Assembly (NCBI GenBank): GCA_029953675.1
Contig: JAMWBK010000011.1
Span: 372,001-436,000, forward strand
Length of the DNA: 64,000 nt
Direction: 5' to 3'
Source of the DNA: Rhodosorus marinus
Lineage: Eukaryota > Rhodophyta > Stylonematophyceae > Stylonematales > Stylonemataceae
Part shown: piece by piece, positions 21,389 to 31,576 of the stretch
How the letters are laid out: each line of letters opens with the position of its first letter
Numbering within the stretch: the first letter of the stretch is position 1
Notes under the pieces: model-generated
Databases searched by the model: none
Seen by the model: only the letters and a program-made list of their open reading frames with translations
Told to the model about the DNA's origin: nothing
Translations under genes and position numbers: made by a program

Positions 21389-23443
21389 ATGGATATGGGA
21401 CGGAGATCGTTTTTGGGTCTGTTGGGCCTGGTGCTGGTGGGTTTTGTGTCTTGTGCGAAGCGAGCTGTGTTTGAGGACGTCTCGATTGCGAAGGGCTTGC
21501 AGAGTAGGGAGGAGAACCACAAACGCGTGCCGGCTGGGAATAAGTACGGCGGGGCTACTGTCGCAGATCTGGATGGTGATGGTTGGTACGATTTGGTGCT
21601 TTCCAACCACGGGAACAACGTGGAATGGTACTGGTCAACTGGTCAAGGCTCTTTTGAATCGGCGGATCCCCACATGCGAAGTTTTGATGTGCACGGGAGC
21701 GCGGTTGCAGATATTAATAACGATGGGAAAATGGAGGCAATCATGGCGATTGGAGGTTCCATGGGGTCGAAACCTTCAATCCCGGTTTGGTTAACTTTTG
21801 ACTCGAAGGGGAAGGTCAAGAAATCCCGTGGAGAGGAGTACGGACTTGGCCAGGATAGAATGCGCGGGAGGGTAGCCAGTTTTGTGGATATTGACAACGA
21901 TGGGGACCTTGACTTGATACAAACGAACAAGAGGGAACCTGATAAGCTAGAAGCTCATCTTGTATACGAAAACACGGGTGACGGCCAATTCATACTCAGG
22001 GCAGACACGGGCATCGAGGGGGTAAAAGCGTATCAGGTTGTGCTTTTTGACATCAACGAAGATGGCTATACGGATATCCTTTTCTTCTCCTCTTGGGGGG
22101 AAACCGATCTCTACTTGGGGACTGGAGACTTCAAGTTTATCAGAGATGAGGATACGCTGCCTTTGGAGCAACTGCACTACACGCACTGTGTAGCGGTCAT
22201 GGACTATGATAATGATGGCGATCTTGATCTGCTCGCTGTACGTGGAAGAAGAGCACCTCCTTTAGCTGGACTAGAGGACAACCTCATTGAGAACATCCTC
22301 CTTGAGAACAGGGGGAAAGGGGTGTTCGTGAACGTCGCAGAAGAGAAGCGATTGAGCGTCTTGACAGACCACACGCCCCGCCATGTAACTTACGGCGACT
22401 TCAACAATGACGGCTACTTGGATCTGTTTGTGACTATTAGCACGGCACATCGCGACACTCGCCATAATGACGTGCTATTGCTCAACGAAAAGGGTCTCTA
22501 CTTTAAGACAGCGGAGGACTACGGAATCGAAGTTGCAGGGCTTAGAGAGGACGGAGACAGCGGCTTTGCGTTTGACTTTAACATGGATGGAAATGTGGAC
22601 TATTTAACTGGGAACGTTAACTCTACATGGAGATTATACGAAAATAAAACCGATCTCCGGAGGAGGCGACATCTGTTTGTGAGAATCGGGAGACCTCCGG
22701 CGTCAGAGCTGGACCCGGGACTGGATCGAAACCCCCTTGGGGCTGTCGTCAGGGTTTACACTGGGGGAGGCGATGTGTTCACGAGACAAGTGGAAACCCC
22801 AGGGAGATCTCACGCACAGGCGTACATGGACACGCTTCACTTCGGCCTTATGAATAAGAAGAACGTTAAAAGAATTGAAGTGGAGTACACCGGCGGAGTA
22901 ACGCTTGTACGTGAGGGAAACATCACGTTAGATAGCGAGGTGATCGTTGGACGGTTCTTCCATTGCCCCACTGGACTGACTGGGAAAGAATGTGACCGTG
23001 TACCTGTTTGTGACGTGACAAACCCGTGCAATGATCGTGGCTGCGAGCGTGTTTTCTACAGAAAATGTGAAGAATGTCGGAGCTACTTTTGCCTACCACC
23101 GGGTGAAGAGCCCTTCATAGAGACAGAATCAGAGACACCGGCAGAATCCCCAACGCCAACGGAAGCACCTACGGACACAGCTACGGAGGGGCCTACAGAC
23201 ACTGCAACGGAGGGGCCTACTGACACTGCAACGGAGGGACCTACTGACACTGCAACGGAGGGACCTACTGACACGGCAACGGAAGGACCTACAGACACGG
23301 CAACGGAGGGACCTTCAGGCACTGCAATGGAGGGACCTACAGACAGTGTAACGGAGGGACCTACAGAACTCACAACGGGCACACCCACCGTTTCTCCAAC
23401 GGAGGTGCCCGCAACACCTACGACGGAGATCAGAATGCCCTGA
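21389..23443 (+). CDS. CRTAC1-like secreted protein with Thr-rich tail (paralogue 4)
   Basis: Intronless, 684 residues, about 100 longer than its siblings. It has a signal peptide (MDMGRRSFLGLLGLVLVGFVSC), propeller-type region with acidic loops (DLDGDGWYD, DINNDGKME, DIDNDGDLD, DINEDGYTD, DYDNDGDLD, DFNNDGYLD, DFNMDGNVD), ASPIC/UnbV domain (NPLGAVVRVYTGGGDVF, HFGLMNKK) and EGF-like Cys-rich segment (CPTGLTGKECD). The extra C-terminus is a run of TEGPTDTA octapeptides encoded by a 24-bp minisatellite, ending in a Thr/Pro-rich stretch. Such tails are typical O-glycosylation or cell-wall-spanning regions; this role is inferred. The tail is absent from all five other paralogues here, so it was gained after duplication. 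Confidence 0.95.
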   Translation: MDMGRRSFLGLLGLVLVGFVSCAKRAVFEDVSIAKGLQSREENHKRVPAGNKYGGATVADLDGDGWYDLVLSNHGNNVEWYWSTGQGSFESADPHMRSFDVHGSAVADINNDGKMEAIMAIGGSMGSKPSIPVWLTFDSKGKVKKSRGEEYGLGQDRMRGRVASFVDIDNDGDLDLIQTNKREPDKLEAHLVYENTGDGQFILRADTGIEGVKAYQVVLFDINEDGYTDILFFSSWGETDLYLGTGDFKFIRDEDTLPLEQLHYTHCVAVMDYDNDGDLDLLAVRGRRAPPLAGLEDNLIENILLENRGKGVFVNVAEEKRLSVLTDHTPRHVTYGDFNNDGYLDLFVTISTAHRDTRHNDVLLLNEKGLYFKTAEDYGIEVAGLREDGDSGFAFDFNMDGNVDYLTGNVNSTWRLYENKTDLRRRRHLFVRIGRPPASELDPGLDRNPLGAVVRVYTGGGDVFTRQVETPGRSHAQAYMDTLHFGLMNKKNVKRIEVEYTGGVTLVREGNITLDSEVIVGRFFHCPTGLTGKECDRVPVCDVTNPCNDRGCERVFYRKCEECRSYFCLPPGEEPFIETESETPAESPTPTEAPTDTATEGPTDTATEGPTDTATEGPTDTATEGPTDTATEGPTDTATEGPSGTAMEGPTDSVTEGPTELTTGTPTVSPTEVPATPTTEIRMP
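23167..23370 (+). repeat. In-frame 24-bp minisatellite (TEGPTDTA)
   Basis: About eight copies of a unit like ACGGAGGGACCTACTGACAC plus four bases, within the paralogue 4 coding region. Central copies are nearly identical and edge copies diverged. The unit length preserves the frame. Confidence 0.95.
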
Positions 23444-24145
23444 GCCACGTATTTCTTAGAAGCATACAGATGCCCTCAGAAGAGCTCAGATGAGAAGGAA
23501 ACGCTGGCTTATAGAAACTAGATTCTCTGCTACAGTACTACATGTGTTTAGTAAATCCATCCAGATCATCCCAGATGTGTTTTGCCTGCCAAGGCAGAAT
23601 CTGCAACACCGAGGCCAGCGCTGCTCCGACTGCACTCCCGCAGTACCAACACGCGGGATTGTTACTGCCTATCAACGCTGCTGGTTAAAAAACATAAACA
23701 AAAGCTCTCATGCTAACTGCGGTAGAAGATGTAGGAGTTGGAGAGGAGATTCTAGCATTAGATCGCATCGACTTCTGAGCATACTTTCCCAGCAACTCCA
23801 ACTCCCCCAAAAACCCGGTTTCGAGCCCAGAAAAAACCACCCAAAACTGTGAAAGGCGTACCTCCCGAAGTCAGCACGCGGTGGCGCTGACGGCAGAGCT
23901 CGTCATTAGCACGAACCGATAAACTGATCATAGGACGGACCAGGGAAGGGCCGTATATTTATGGCGACCAAATGCAGCAGCTTGTGGTCTACATTTGGCA
24001 CCTAGGAAGATATATAAGACAGACTTGAGACCAGCCAGGCCTTGTTGATCTGTTCCAGCCGGACAGTGACGAACAACAAAAGGAGAAAAGAACTAAACGA
24101 AATACGCGCAGACTTCATTAGGTTATGAGCCCAGACAACGCGGGT

Positions 24146-24365
24146 TGTTGGACCGGAAGGACGACTAGGAGCAAGTGAAAGATCGACTTTTTCCTTGCTC
24201 ACCATTGCATAACATAAGCCGAGTATTTATATAGTTTGTTGGAGGCTGGCCACTAAGTGAGCGACGACCGCAGTAAAACGCACTACTTTCCTGAGAGCTC
24301 CAAAGTTGGGACCGGAAGGACGACTCGGAGCAAGTGAAAGATGGACGTTTTTCTTGCTGACCTCT
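24146..24365. repeat. Direct repeat pair
   Basis: GGACCGGAAGGACGACT, AGCAAGTGAAAGAT and TTTTTC(C)TTGCTGACC-type blocks recur at ~24150-24205 and ~24308-24363. Confidence 0.85.
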
Positions 24366-25011
24366 CCAATGTCGTTTTCTCGCCATACGGGGGGGGCCAT
24401 AGGGGGCTCCATAAGGGGTGTCCAGAGGTGATAAGATCTTGTGAAATACTGATAGCCAGGACCACGGGCTGCAGCAAGTACTCCGAGAGCCCTGATCCAC
24501 GGTCTAGCGACTCAAATCGCATAAAGATGAGCATTTCATCCAGAGTATATACCCGGACAGCGCCAACATCTTGAAGGCAGCTGCTTCGCTTCCACCCTGC
24601 ATCGCAATTCGACTCTTCCAACCACGGCTTCGCCACTCCCAATCAACCTCAATCAAAACCTTAAGAAAGTACCTTACCAGATATCTCCGGTGTACATATC
24701 AGTTAACCCATAATATTATCAAAATAATTAAACATAATATCTCATATAGAAAATATACAACGTTTATTTGTTAAGCAGCCTCCAAACCTTATTTTTTCTC
24801 GCGAAAAGCTTAGTATCCGTTCTTGAAACACATTAATAATTTGGATATAATTGATGTATCATGAGCCAATTAAGCTTGGCCAACTAAAAACCACGATTCG
24901 CGAGGGTTCACGCTCCAAAGCTTTTAGTATTGAATCTACGATGTTTTTAGGTATTCGCCTTTGAAGGGAGACACCTCAGTGAGGGTGATGGAATACTCCG
25001 ATCAGTGACAC

Positions 25012-25018
25012 TATAAAA
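25012..25018 (+). promoter_or_regulatory. TATA box upstream of CRTAC1-like paralogue 5
   Basis: TATAAAA (context CACTATAAAAGGCC) is a near-consensus TATA box, 382 bases before the ATG at 25400. The spacing implies a long leader or an unseen 5' UTR intron. Confidence 0.5.
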
Positions 25019-25399
25019 GGCCGAATTCTGCTTGAGAAACTTTTTTTGGGGGGGGGAGGGATGGAGATGCGTGTAAGGACCGTAGGTGAGGTATTGAGGA
25101 ATTAGCTCCATAGGACCACGTCTGTTGTCAAGTCCGTGACAGTTCCCCGTCGAAGCCAAGGCCAAAGGTTTTGCAAAGAATGCTCGATGTGTTTTTTTGG
25201 TAGCAGAATCTCTGCCTGCTTCGTGGGGTTTTGCAAGCTATGTTCAGAGAACAGTGACTTTGGGGTTTTCATTCTGGGATGATCTAGGAAAGAGGGAGCT
25301 ACGTGAACCATTGAGTTTGCCGCTGGATCTGGAGTTTGGTCGCAGGCTGAGCTGGATGGTCTGGATATTCTGTGGAGCTGTCTACGATTGCTACGCGAA

Positions 25400-27127
25400 A
25401 TGGGTTGCAGAAGGTCATTTTTAGCTCTGTTCTTAGGGTTAACCCTGGGACTGGTCGATTTTGCGGCTTGTGGGGTACCTCGGATACGTTTTAAGGATGT
25501 CTCGCGTTCGAAGGGCATCCAGAGTCTCGCAGAGAACCACAGACGCGTGCCAAAATGGAGCAAATATGATGGCGCTACGATTGCGGATCTCGATGGAGAT
25601 GGTTGGTATGACATGGTACTTTCCAACCATGGGAACAACGCAGAATGGTACTGGGGAACTGCCAATGGTTCGTTCAAATCGGTGGATCCACGGATGAAGT
25701 TTTTTGACGTGCACGGGACTGCTGCTGCGGACATTGACAACGATGGAAAAATGGAGGTCATCATGACGATCGGAGGTTCTGGGGGTTCTCGACCTTCGAC
25801 TCCTGTGCTGTTCAGCTTTAACGACAGCAGAAAGCTGAAGAAGAGCCGCGGTGAGAAGTACCGACTTGGCAAGGAGCGCATGCGTGGAAGGGTGGCGAGT
25901 TTTGTGGATGTCGACAATGATGGAGACCTTGACTTGATTTATACCAACAAAAGAGAGCCTGGAAAGCGAAAAGCACACCTTGTATATGAAAACTCTGGTA
26001 ATGGCAGATTCGTGCTTAAGAAAGATACAGGAATAGAATCCGTAGACGCGTACACGATAGAGCTTTTCGATATCAACGAAGACGGCAATATGGATATAAT
26101 TTTCTTCTCCAGATATGGGGCGGCCCATCTGTACTTGGGCACTGGAGACTTCAAATATGTTGAAGACAAAGATACGCTGCCTTTGGATTTGCTATCCTAC
26201 GCACACAGCGTAGCGGTTATGGACTATGATAATGATGGGGATCTTGATCTGCTCATTTTACGTGGGAGACGCTCGCCTAGAGGCAAATTGGACAGCATTC
26301 TTCTTGAGAACACTGGAAAAGGTCGATTCGTGAGCGTTGGACAGGATAAGCGATTGAGCACACTCACAGAGTACAGGCCGTACCATGTAACATACGGTGA
26401 CTTCAACAATGACGGCTACATAGATCTGTACATCACGATCAGCACAGACTATGCTGCGCCTAGGCAGGATGACCTACTCATGGTAAACAAAAAGGGACTC
26501 CAGTTCAAGTTGGTGGAGGACCACGGAATCCGAACTCGAGGTCTTCCAGAGGACGGAAACAGCGCGTTCGCATTTGACTTTAACATGGACGGAAATCTGG
26601 ACCTGTTGACGGGGAACAGAAACTCTACCTGGAGACTGTATGAAAACAAAAGTTACCTGGGCAATAGACACCATCTGTTCGTTAGAGTCGGGAGACCTCC
26701 AGCAACGGAGCTGGACCCTGGACTCGATCGAAACCCGCTTGGTGCTGTAGTCAAGGTTTTCACTCGTGAAGGTGGAGTGTTCACAAGACAGGTAGCTACT
26801 CCTGGAAGGTCTCACGCCCAGGCATACATGGACACGCTGCACTTTGGACTTGGAAAGCATAAAAAAATCCACAGAATTGTAGTGGAGTACACTGGAGGAA
26901 TAACTCTTGTACGTCAGCATCGCATTAACGTAGACGGGGAAGTCATCGTTGGACAATTCTTCCGATGCGGTCCCGGACTAACGGGCAAGAAATGCAACCG
27001 AAAACCCAGTTGCAGCATAAAGAACCGCTGCAATGGTCGGGGCTGCGAGCGTATTTTCTACACAAAGTGCAAAACGTGCAGGAACTATTTTTGTTTGGCT
27101 GCTGGAGAAGAGTCCGGCCCTAACTGA
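25400..27127 (+). CDS. CRTAC1-like secreted protein (paralogue 5)
   Basis: Intronless. The first ATG is at 25400 (the open frame begins at 25388), giving 575 residues. It has a signal peptide (MGCRRSFLALFLGLTLGL), propeller-type region with loops DLDGDGWYD, DIDNDGKME, DVDNDGDLD, DINEDGNMD, DYDNDGDLD, DFNNDGYID and DFNMDGNLD, ASPIC/UnbV domain (NPLGAVVKVFTREGGVF, SHAQAYMDTLHFGLG) and Cys-rich tail (CGPGLTGKKCNRKPSC). Like paralogue 2 it lacks the insertion seen between loops 5 and 6 of paralogues 3 and 4. It is convergent with paralogue 6, with 321 bases between stop codons. Long open frames on its opposite strand are codon-usage shadows. Confidence 0.95.
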   Translation: MGCRRSFLALFLGLTLGLVDFAACGVPRIRFKDVSRSKGIQSLAENHRRVPKWSKYDGATIADLDGDGWYDMVLSNHGNNAEWYWGTANGSFKSVDPRMKFFDVHGTAAADIDNDGKMEVIMTIGGSGGSRPSTPVLFSFNDSRKLKKSRGEKYRLGKERMRGRVASFVDVDNDGDLDLIYTNKREPGKRKAHLVYENSGNGRFVLKKDTGIESVDAYTIELFDINEDGNMDIIFFSRYGAAHLYLGTGDFKYVEDKDTLPLDLLSYAHSVAVMDYDNDGDLDLLILRGRRSPRGKLDSILLENTGKGRFVSVGQDKRLSTLTEYRPYHVTYGDFNNDGYIDLYITISTDYAAPRQDDLLMVNKKGLQFKLVEDHGIRTRGLPEDGNSAFAFDFNMDGNLDLLTGNRNSTWRLYENKSYLGNRHHLFVRVGRPPATELDPGLDRNPLGAVVKVFTREGGVFTRQVATPGRSHAQAYMDTLHFGLGKHKKIHRIVVEYTGGITLVRQHRINVDGEVIVGQFFRCGPGLTGKKCNRKPSCSIKNRCNGRGCERIFYTKCKTCRNYFCLAAGEESGPN

Positions 27128-27448
27128 GTAGAGGCAAAGCATGGGTTGCTGCATTTACAGCGTACACTAACCCAGAACTTTTCAAGTGGCCAACTGATCC
27201 GAGTTCGTGCTGTGAGCTCTGTTCGACTATCCGATGTCCATGCACGAACGGCAGGTCGTAGGCGTAGCCAGTGGAATAGGGTGCAAGAAGTCGCGAGACC
27301 GGTACGGCCGGGGGACGTGGATTGACGGAATATTTTATTTGCCGTAGCTTAAATATAGTTATTTCAAATATACCTTCGAAGTCTCCATTCCGGGGAAGCC
27401 CTCCCTTTCCTCCACCTCAGCGCTCACCCGAACACTGATGGTGAGGGC
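27128..27448. other. Convergent 3' intergenic region
   Basis: Holds the 3' flanks of paralogues 5 and 6; no other feature is seen. Confidence 0.5.
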
Positions 27449-29143
27449 TTACTTGCTATCATTGTCGATGGTGATGGGGCAGAACCTGCTCTGTCCAATG
27501 TTCTTGTTGACAACCTTTTCACAAGTTTCGTGCGCGAGGCACTCTTCTACTTTGCACGGGTGTATCCGGCGTGCACACTTGGCCCCAGTCCATAGTCCTC
27601 TACACCTATAGTACAACCCGCTAACTATCACCCGGTTTACTGCAATGTTCCCATTCCGAACGACGACGATCCCATTCGTATAACGAATCATGATTCTTTC
27701 GAGGTTGGAGCACCTGCCAAGGCCAAAATGGAGTGTATCATAGTAGCTCTGGGAGTGACTTGCGCCTGGCGTGATCGTTCTTTGTACAAACGTCCGGCTA
27801 TCACATCTGAGCCGGACAGTCGCTCCTATAGGACTGCGGTTCCATTTGGGAAGGAACCGACCGATTCTTGGAAATCCAACCCTTATGATCACCCAGTTGT
27901 TCCTCATTGTTTGAGAAAGGTTCCTGAACAAATGCCATGATCCGTGTTTGTAGCCCACCAGAAGATCCAACCTGCCGTCCAGGTCGTGATCAAATGCGAT
28001 AGCGCTGTCTCCGTCTTCATCCAAACCCTTCCTATCCAGTCCTACCCACCTCTTCCTGTTAAAGGTCCCGTTCCCCTTGTTCATGAGGAGGATGTCCTGC
28101 TTGTTTGGACCGCGGTACCACGTCATCTGAGATATGTACAAATCCGCGTAGCCATCATTGTTGAAGTCGCCGCAGGTCACGTGATAGTGCTTCCCACCCG
28201 TGGGAATCTTGGCTTGTACACTGACGTTTTCGTAAATGTACCCCTTCTTCTTTCGCAGGAGGACGTCATCGAACTGCTTCTTGTTTTTGCCCCTGGCTAT
28301 GTACAAGTCCGGCATTCCATCACCGTCAAAGTCTAGCTCACAGGCACACCGAGCACCCCTCATCTTGTGTGCATCTGGAATCACGCCAATCGCCTTCTTG
28401 AAGCCGAATCTTCCTGTTCCTTCCCATAACTGGACGGAATCATCTGTCATCAATAGCACATCCATAAATCCATCCTCGTTGAAGTCGATCAGATGAAACC
28501 AAGCGGCATTCACATGTTCAAATCCAGTCTTCCGTACTCTAAATGTCCCGTCACCCTGGTTCTCATAGAACAGATGAATCGGTTGGTCGTCAATACCAGG
28601 AATCTTCCGGTTAACATAGATAAGGTCCAAGAAGCCGTTCCCAGTGGTATCCATGAAACCGCAAGATCTTCCCCGGACGTATTGGTCATTGAGTCCCCAT
28701 TTAGCCCCATCGACAGATATGTTGAATCCGTTGTTCTCTCCACTCTCCAACACCATCCCAGTTCCCGGGTTCGTGCCCGCGGCGCCTCCCCTCGTGATCA
28801 CCGCGTTGAGATGCCAACTGTTGGACATGTCCGCGATCGCAACTCCGTGGATGTCTCTTCGATACAATCCTGGACTCTTGAACCTGTACTTTGTATTCAT
28901 TTTCGACCAGTAGAAATCCAATCCGTCTCCGTGGTTTGACATCATAAGGTCGTACCTTCCATCGCGATTCATATCTGCTACGGCCGGCGACCAGTACGCA
29001 TTCTCGCTGCTGACATTCCGCGCATCCGGGATCGTCTTGGCAAGAATCCCAGCCTTTTCTGAGATATCTACAAACCGTGGAACCAGCAGAGATCGGATTT
29101 GAAGTATCAAAAGACACACAACAAAAGCCTTCAAGATATTCAT
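27449..29143 (-). CDS. CRTAC1-like secreted protein, divergent (paralogue 6)
   Basis: Intronless, 564 residues, ATG at 29143. It has a signal peptide (MNILKAFVVCLLILQIRSL), acidic loops (DMNRDGRYD, DFNEDGFMD, DFDGDGMPD, DFNNDGYAD, DHDLDGRLD), an ASPIC/UnbV domain (SPIGATVRLRC, TPGASHSQSYYDTLHFGLG) and a Cys-rich tail (CRGLWTGAKCARR). Several loops are degenerate: the second reads DMSNSWHLN and the third DTTGNGFLD, so calcium sites there are probably lost. It shares the family fold but clearly the least sequence with the + strand paralogues, so it is either an old duplicate or a second subfamily. Confidence 0.92.
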   Translation of the reverse strand: MNILKAFVVCLLILQIRSLLVPRFVDISEKAGILAKTIPDARNVSSENAYWSPAVADMNRDGRYDLMMSNHGDGLDFYWSKMNTKYRFKSPGLYRRDIHGVAIADMSNSWHLNAVITRGGAAGTNPGTGMVLESGENNGFNISVDGAKWGLNDQYVRGRSCGFMDTTGNGFLDLIYVNRKIPGIDDQPIHLFYENQGDGTFRVRKTGFEHVNAAWFHLIDFNEDGFMDVLLMTDDSVQLWEGTGRFGFKKAIGVIPDAHKMRGARCACELDFDGDGMPDLYIARGKNKKQFDDVLLRKKKGYIYENVSVQAKIPTGGKHYHVTCGDFNNDGYADLYISQMTWYRGPNKQDILLMNKGNGTFNRKRWVGLDRKGLDEDGDSAIAFDHDLDGRLDLLVGYKHGSWHLFRNLSQTMRNNWVIIRVGFPRIGRFLPKWNRSPIGATVRLRCDSRTFVQRTITPGASHSQSYYDTLHFGLGRCSNLERIMIRYTNGIVVVRNGNIAVNRVIVSGLYYRCRGLWTGAKCARRIHPCKVEECLAHETCEKVVNKNIGQSRFCPITIDNDSK

Positions 29144-29218
29144 CGCGCCTTGTTCGCAAGAAGCCCCTGGATCCTGCCGGCTCAGCTCCTCACACCGTCA
29201 ATCTTCCGACACCCTCTT

Positions 29219-29225
29219 CTTTATA
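29219..29225 (-). promoter_or_regulatory. TATA box of CRTAC1-like paralogue 6
   Basis: On the - strand TATAAAG lies 76 bases upstream of the ATG at 29143, with a G/T-rich leader between them. Confidence 0.5.
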
Positions 29226-30411
29226 CTCTGCCATCGACCATCCCAATGCACTTTGGAGCTCTTTAGGCTCTGTAAACTTGTTCGACAACTGTCGAGACGC
29301 CCGCTTCCTGTGCAGGCTAATGTGGATGCTATAGCCATCGAACCGCCAGCTCCATTGTCACTCAATTCCCGCAGCAAAAATTTCTCAATTCCAATTTTCC
29401 AAAAGAAAATAAGAGCATTCTCGCAAGGACATCTCCTGACATTTCAACGCCATCCATATTTCTACTAATTTTCAATATCTGAATTCAACGGCACATTTTT
29501 AAGGGTTTTCAAAACTCCTAACACTTTTCCGTTATATATGTTTTAGGAATCTAACTTGCCTTATTTAGAAGTTTTTAGAACTAAGAAACGTATCCGAGGT
29601 GTTAGATTGAATACAAGAGCATGTTGGTCTATATTTGTGATCCAATGGTGTATATTTAGCTACTTATAGTGCCGTTATTGGCAAAGTACTTTTGTTGGAG
29701 GATGATTCTATTGAATAAATGTTGAAATTAGAAAAGCTACTATCGTTCCATAATCGCCTGTATTATGCTTGTATTGAGAATAAAAACAATGGGGTGGAGT
29801 AAATTGTTTTTCAATAACTAAAGTCCTCCTTTGAGTTCGAGGCAATAATGAAAATTAATAATTAAAAGCCCCATAGGTCATTGTCCACTAGAAATTGAAT
29901 ATATATTTCCCTAATATATATCCTATTCTTCCATACATTGGACGTAAATATATAAATAGTATTTATTTATTGTGAGGCGACGAGAATGCTTGCTAATAAT
30001 TTGGAGTTCATTTGTCGTGATATGTAAATCGCGTTTCGATTGGTTTCAGTGGTAGTGAAAAAGGTACTATTGTAAAGTAAAAGGATTGTAATTGTTAATA
30101 TCTCGCCATTGTTATGTTCTTATGAATCCAATGGCTAGGGAGTGGTTAGAATATTCTATTTTACTTAATCGCTTGGCTGAGGTCTAATAACGGCTAGCTA
30201 GGCGAAGACTCTAGTCTTCGGCTAAATCCGTCTTCAATGCGTTTGGCTCGGGCATGGCGATGCTCGGAAGAACCTGTTTCACTGCCTGACAAACTAAGCA
30301 ACGCAGGGGAATGAATGGGACCGACGACCCTTTGCGGAAAAAATAGAACGTGTACGTTTTGAGTGCGATTTTTGACTATGCGGCGCAAAGCACTCAGAAC
30401 CGATTCGACGT

Positions 30412-30609
30412 GGGCGCTCAATCTTCGAAAGACAAGTGACCGTAAAGACCCGTCGCGAGCATGGCACAAAGCGCTCGAAGCCAACGACTTTTAGTCCCGG
30501 GATGCGCTGATAGTGAATGTCGCATAGTCTAAGCGCTCAATCTTCGAGACAAGTGATCGTAAAGACCCGTCGCGAGCATGGCGCAAAGCGGCCGAAGCCA
30601 ACGACCTTT
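30412..30609. repeat. Direct repeat pair, ~117 bp period
   Basis: GCGCTCAATCTTCGA, GACAAGTGA(C/T)CGTAAAGA and CCCGTCGCGAGCATGGC, then AAGCCAACGAC, occur in both copies (about 30413-30493 and 30531-30607). Confidence 0.9.
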
Positions 30610-30752
30610 CCATTGATGCCCTGATTGTGATTGTGAATGCGTAATAGTCTAGTCTTTGGGTGTTATAGGCCGTGCAATAGCGCGAAAGCAGAGCTAGTCT
30701 CATCACAATCGGAACGTTCAGATAACTTCTACGCAGCATGGTTTTTATATAA

Positions 30753-30788
30753 TAGAACGGTAAGTTCTTAGAACGGTAAGTTCTTAGG
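30753..30788. repeat. 16-bp tandem pair
   Basis: TAGAACGGTAAGTTCT occurs twice head to tail. Confidence 0.9.
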
Positions 30789-31054
30789 GAATGCTTGCTA
30801 CGGAGAAGCTTTCTCTGGCGCACGGATCTGAGAACATCGCCTTGAAGCTACCTTTCTAGGCTTCGCGATAAGACAACGCCCCCTCGACTGTATCATTTCA
30901 CCGACTTTTTCCTACTAGTTGGAGTTGGGTGCCCAAAGAACCACCCACACAGTGCCTCTTCTTCAATCTGCACTTCGTCAGTTGGCATCAGCTGACGGCC
31001 TGTTGCTCTGCACATACGCCAAGACCGTCTCTTTGCAACAAAAAGTGATGGATT

Positions 31055-31576
31055 CTACGAACCAAGTCCAAGCGCAGCGAGCTTGCTCCGAATATCTGAG
31101 CTTATAGAAGCCGCAAACTGCGGATCTAGTGGCGCTACCTCTTCGTTCTCTGAGGAAACAGAACCCGGACCCGGTAAACTCCTCAGCTCTTTCAAATCCG
31201 ATTTCTGTTCTGTCACAGACTCGTCTTCAACCTTAACTCCAATCCCACTCAACTTGCTCTTAATCTGAGCACTCATCGAGTCGAGATCAATCGATTTCTT
31301 CGCCTTCTCCCTGAATTCTTCGGGCAAGATATCCAGCCCATCAGAGGAGAACCTCTTCGAATCTCTTAATACCCCCTTTTCCCAGCTCCCACCGCCATAA
31401 ATATCCATCGCACGGTCCCCAGACCCTCCACCCAACGTCCAGTTCACGCTCTCAAAAACCCCAACCAAACACATCAAACCCAGCAACCAGAAAACGCCTT
31501 GACGTCGCCTCACAACCTGCTCAACTCCCTTCTGTCTATTCCTATATTTCAACATCATAAGTGCAATCAATAACAT
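31055..31576 (-). CDS. Small single-pass membrane protein with duplicated C-terminal motif
   Basis: 173 residues from the ATG at 31576; an alternative start is the internal Met-7. After a basic N-terminus (KYRNRQKG...VRRRQG) comes one hydrophobic segment (VFWLLGLMCLVGVF), then a hydrophilic acidic domain. Two similar motifs, SMSAQIKSKLSGIG and SISSDIRSKLAALG, end the two halves of this domain and suggest an internal duplication. No family is recognised. Initiation is supported by a G/T-rich coding-strand leader (forward 31577-31870 is C/A-rich). Topology and function are not known. Confidence 0.6.
   Translation of the reverse strand: MLLIALMMLKYRNRQKGVEQVVRRRQGVFWLLGLMCLVGVFESVNWTLGGGSGDRAMDIYGGGSWEKGVLRDSKRFSSDGLDILPEEFREKAKKSIDLDSMSAQIKSKLSGIGVKVEDESVTEQKSDLKELRSLPGPGSVSSENEEVAPLDPQFAASISSDIRSKLAALGLGS

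Larger units (their letters stand above)
23444..25399. other. Intergenic with a ~155-bp-spaced repeat pair; leader of paralogue 5
   Basis: No gene is recognised. A repeat pair lies at 24146-24365. The + strand is G/T-rich from about 25040 to the start codon of paralogue 5. Confidence 0.5.
29226..31054. other. Intergenic; AT-rich then repeat-bearing
   Basis: No gene is recognised between 29.3 and 31.0 kb. Short repeats are listed separately. CGAAGACTCTAGTCTTCG near 30204 is a small perfect palindrome. Confidence 0.5.

Noticed and set aside
25102-26128. Long - strand open frames opposite CRTAC1-like paralogue 5 (and equivalents opposite the other copies)
   Set aside because: They mirror the repeated acidic-loop codons of the sense gene, recur at the same place in every paralogue and have no family resemblance: codon-usage shadows.
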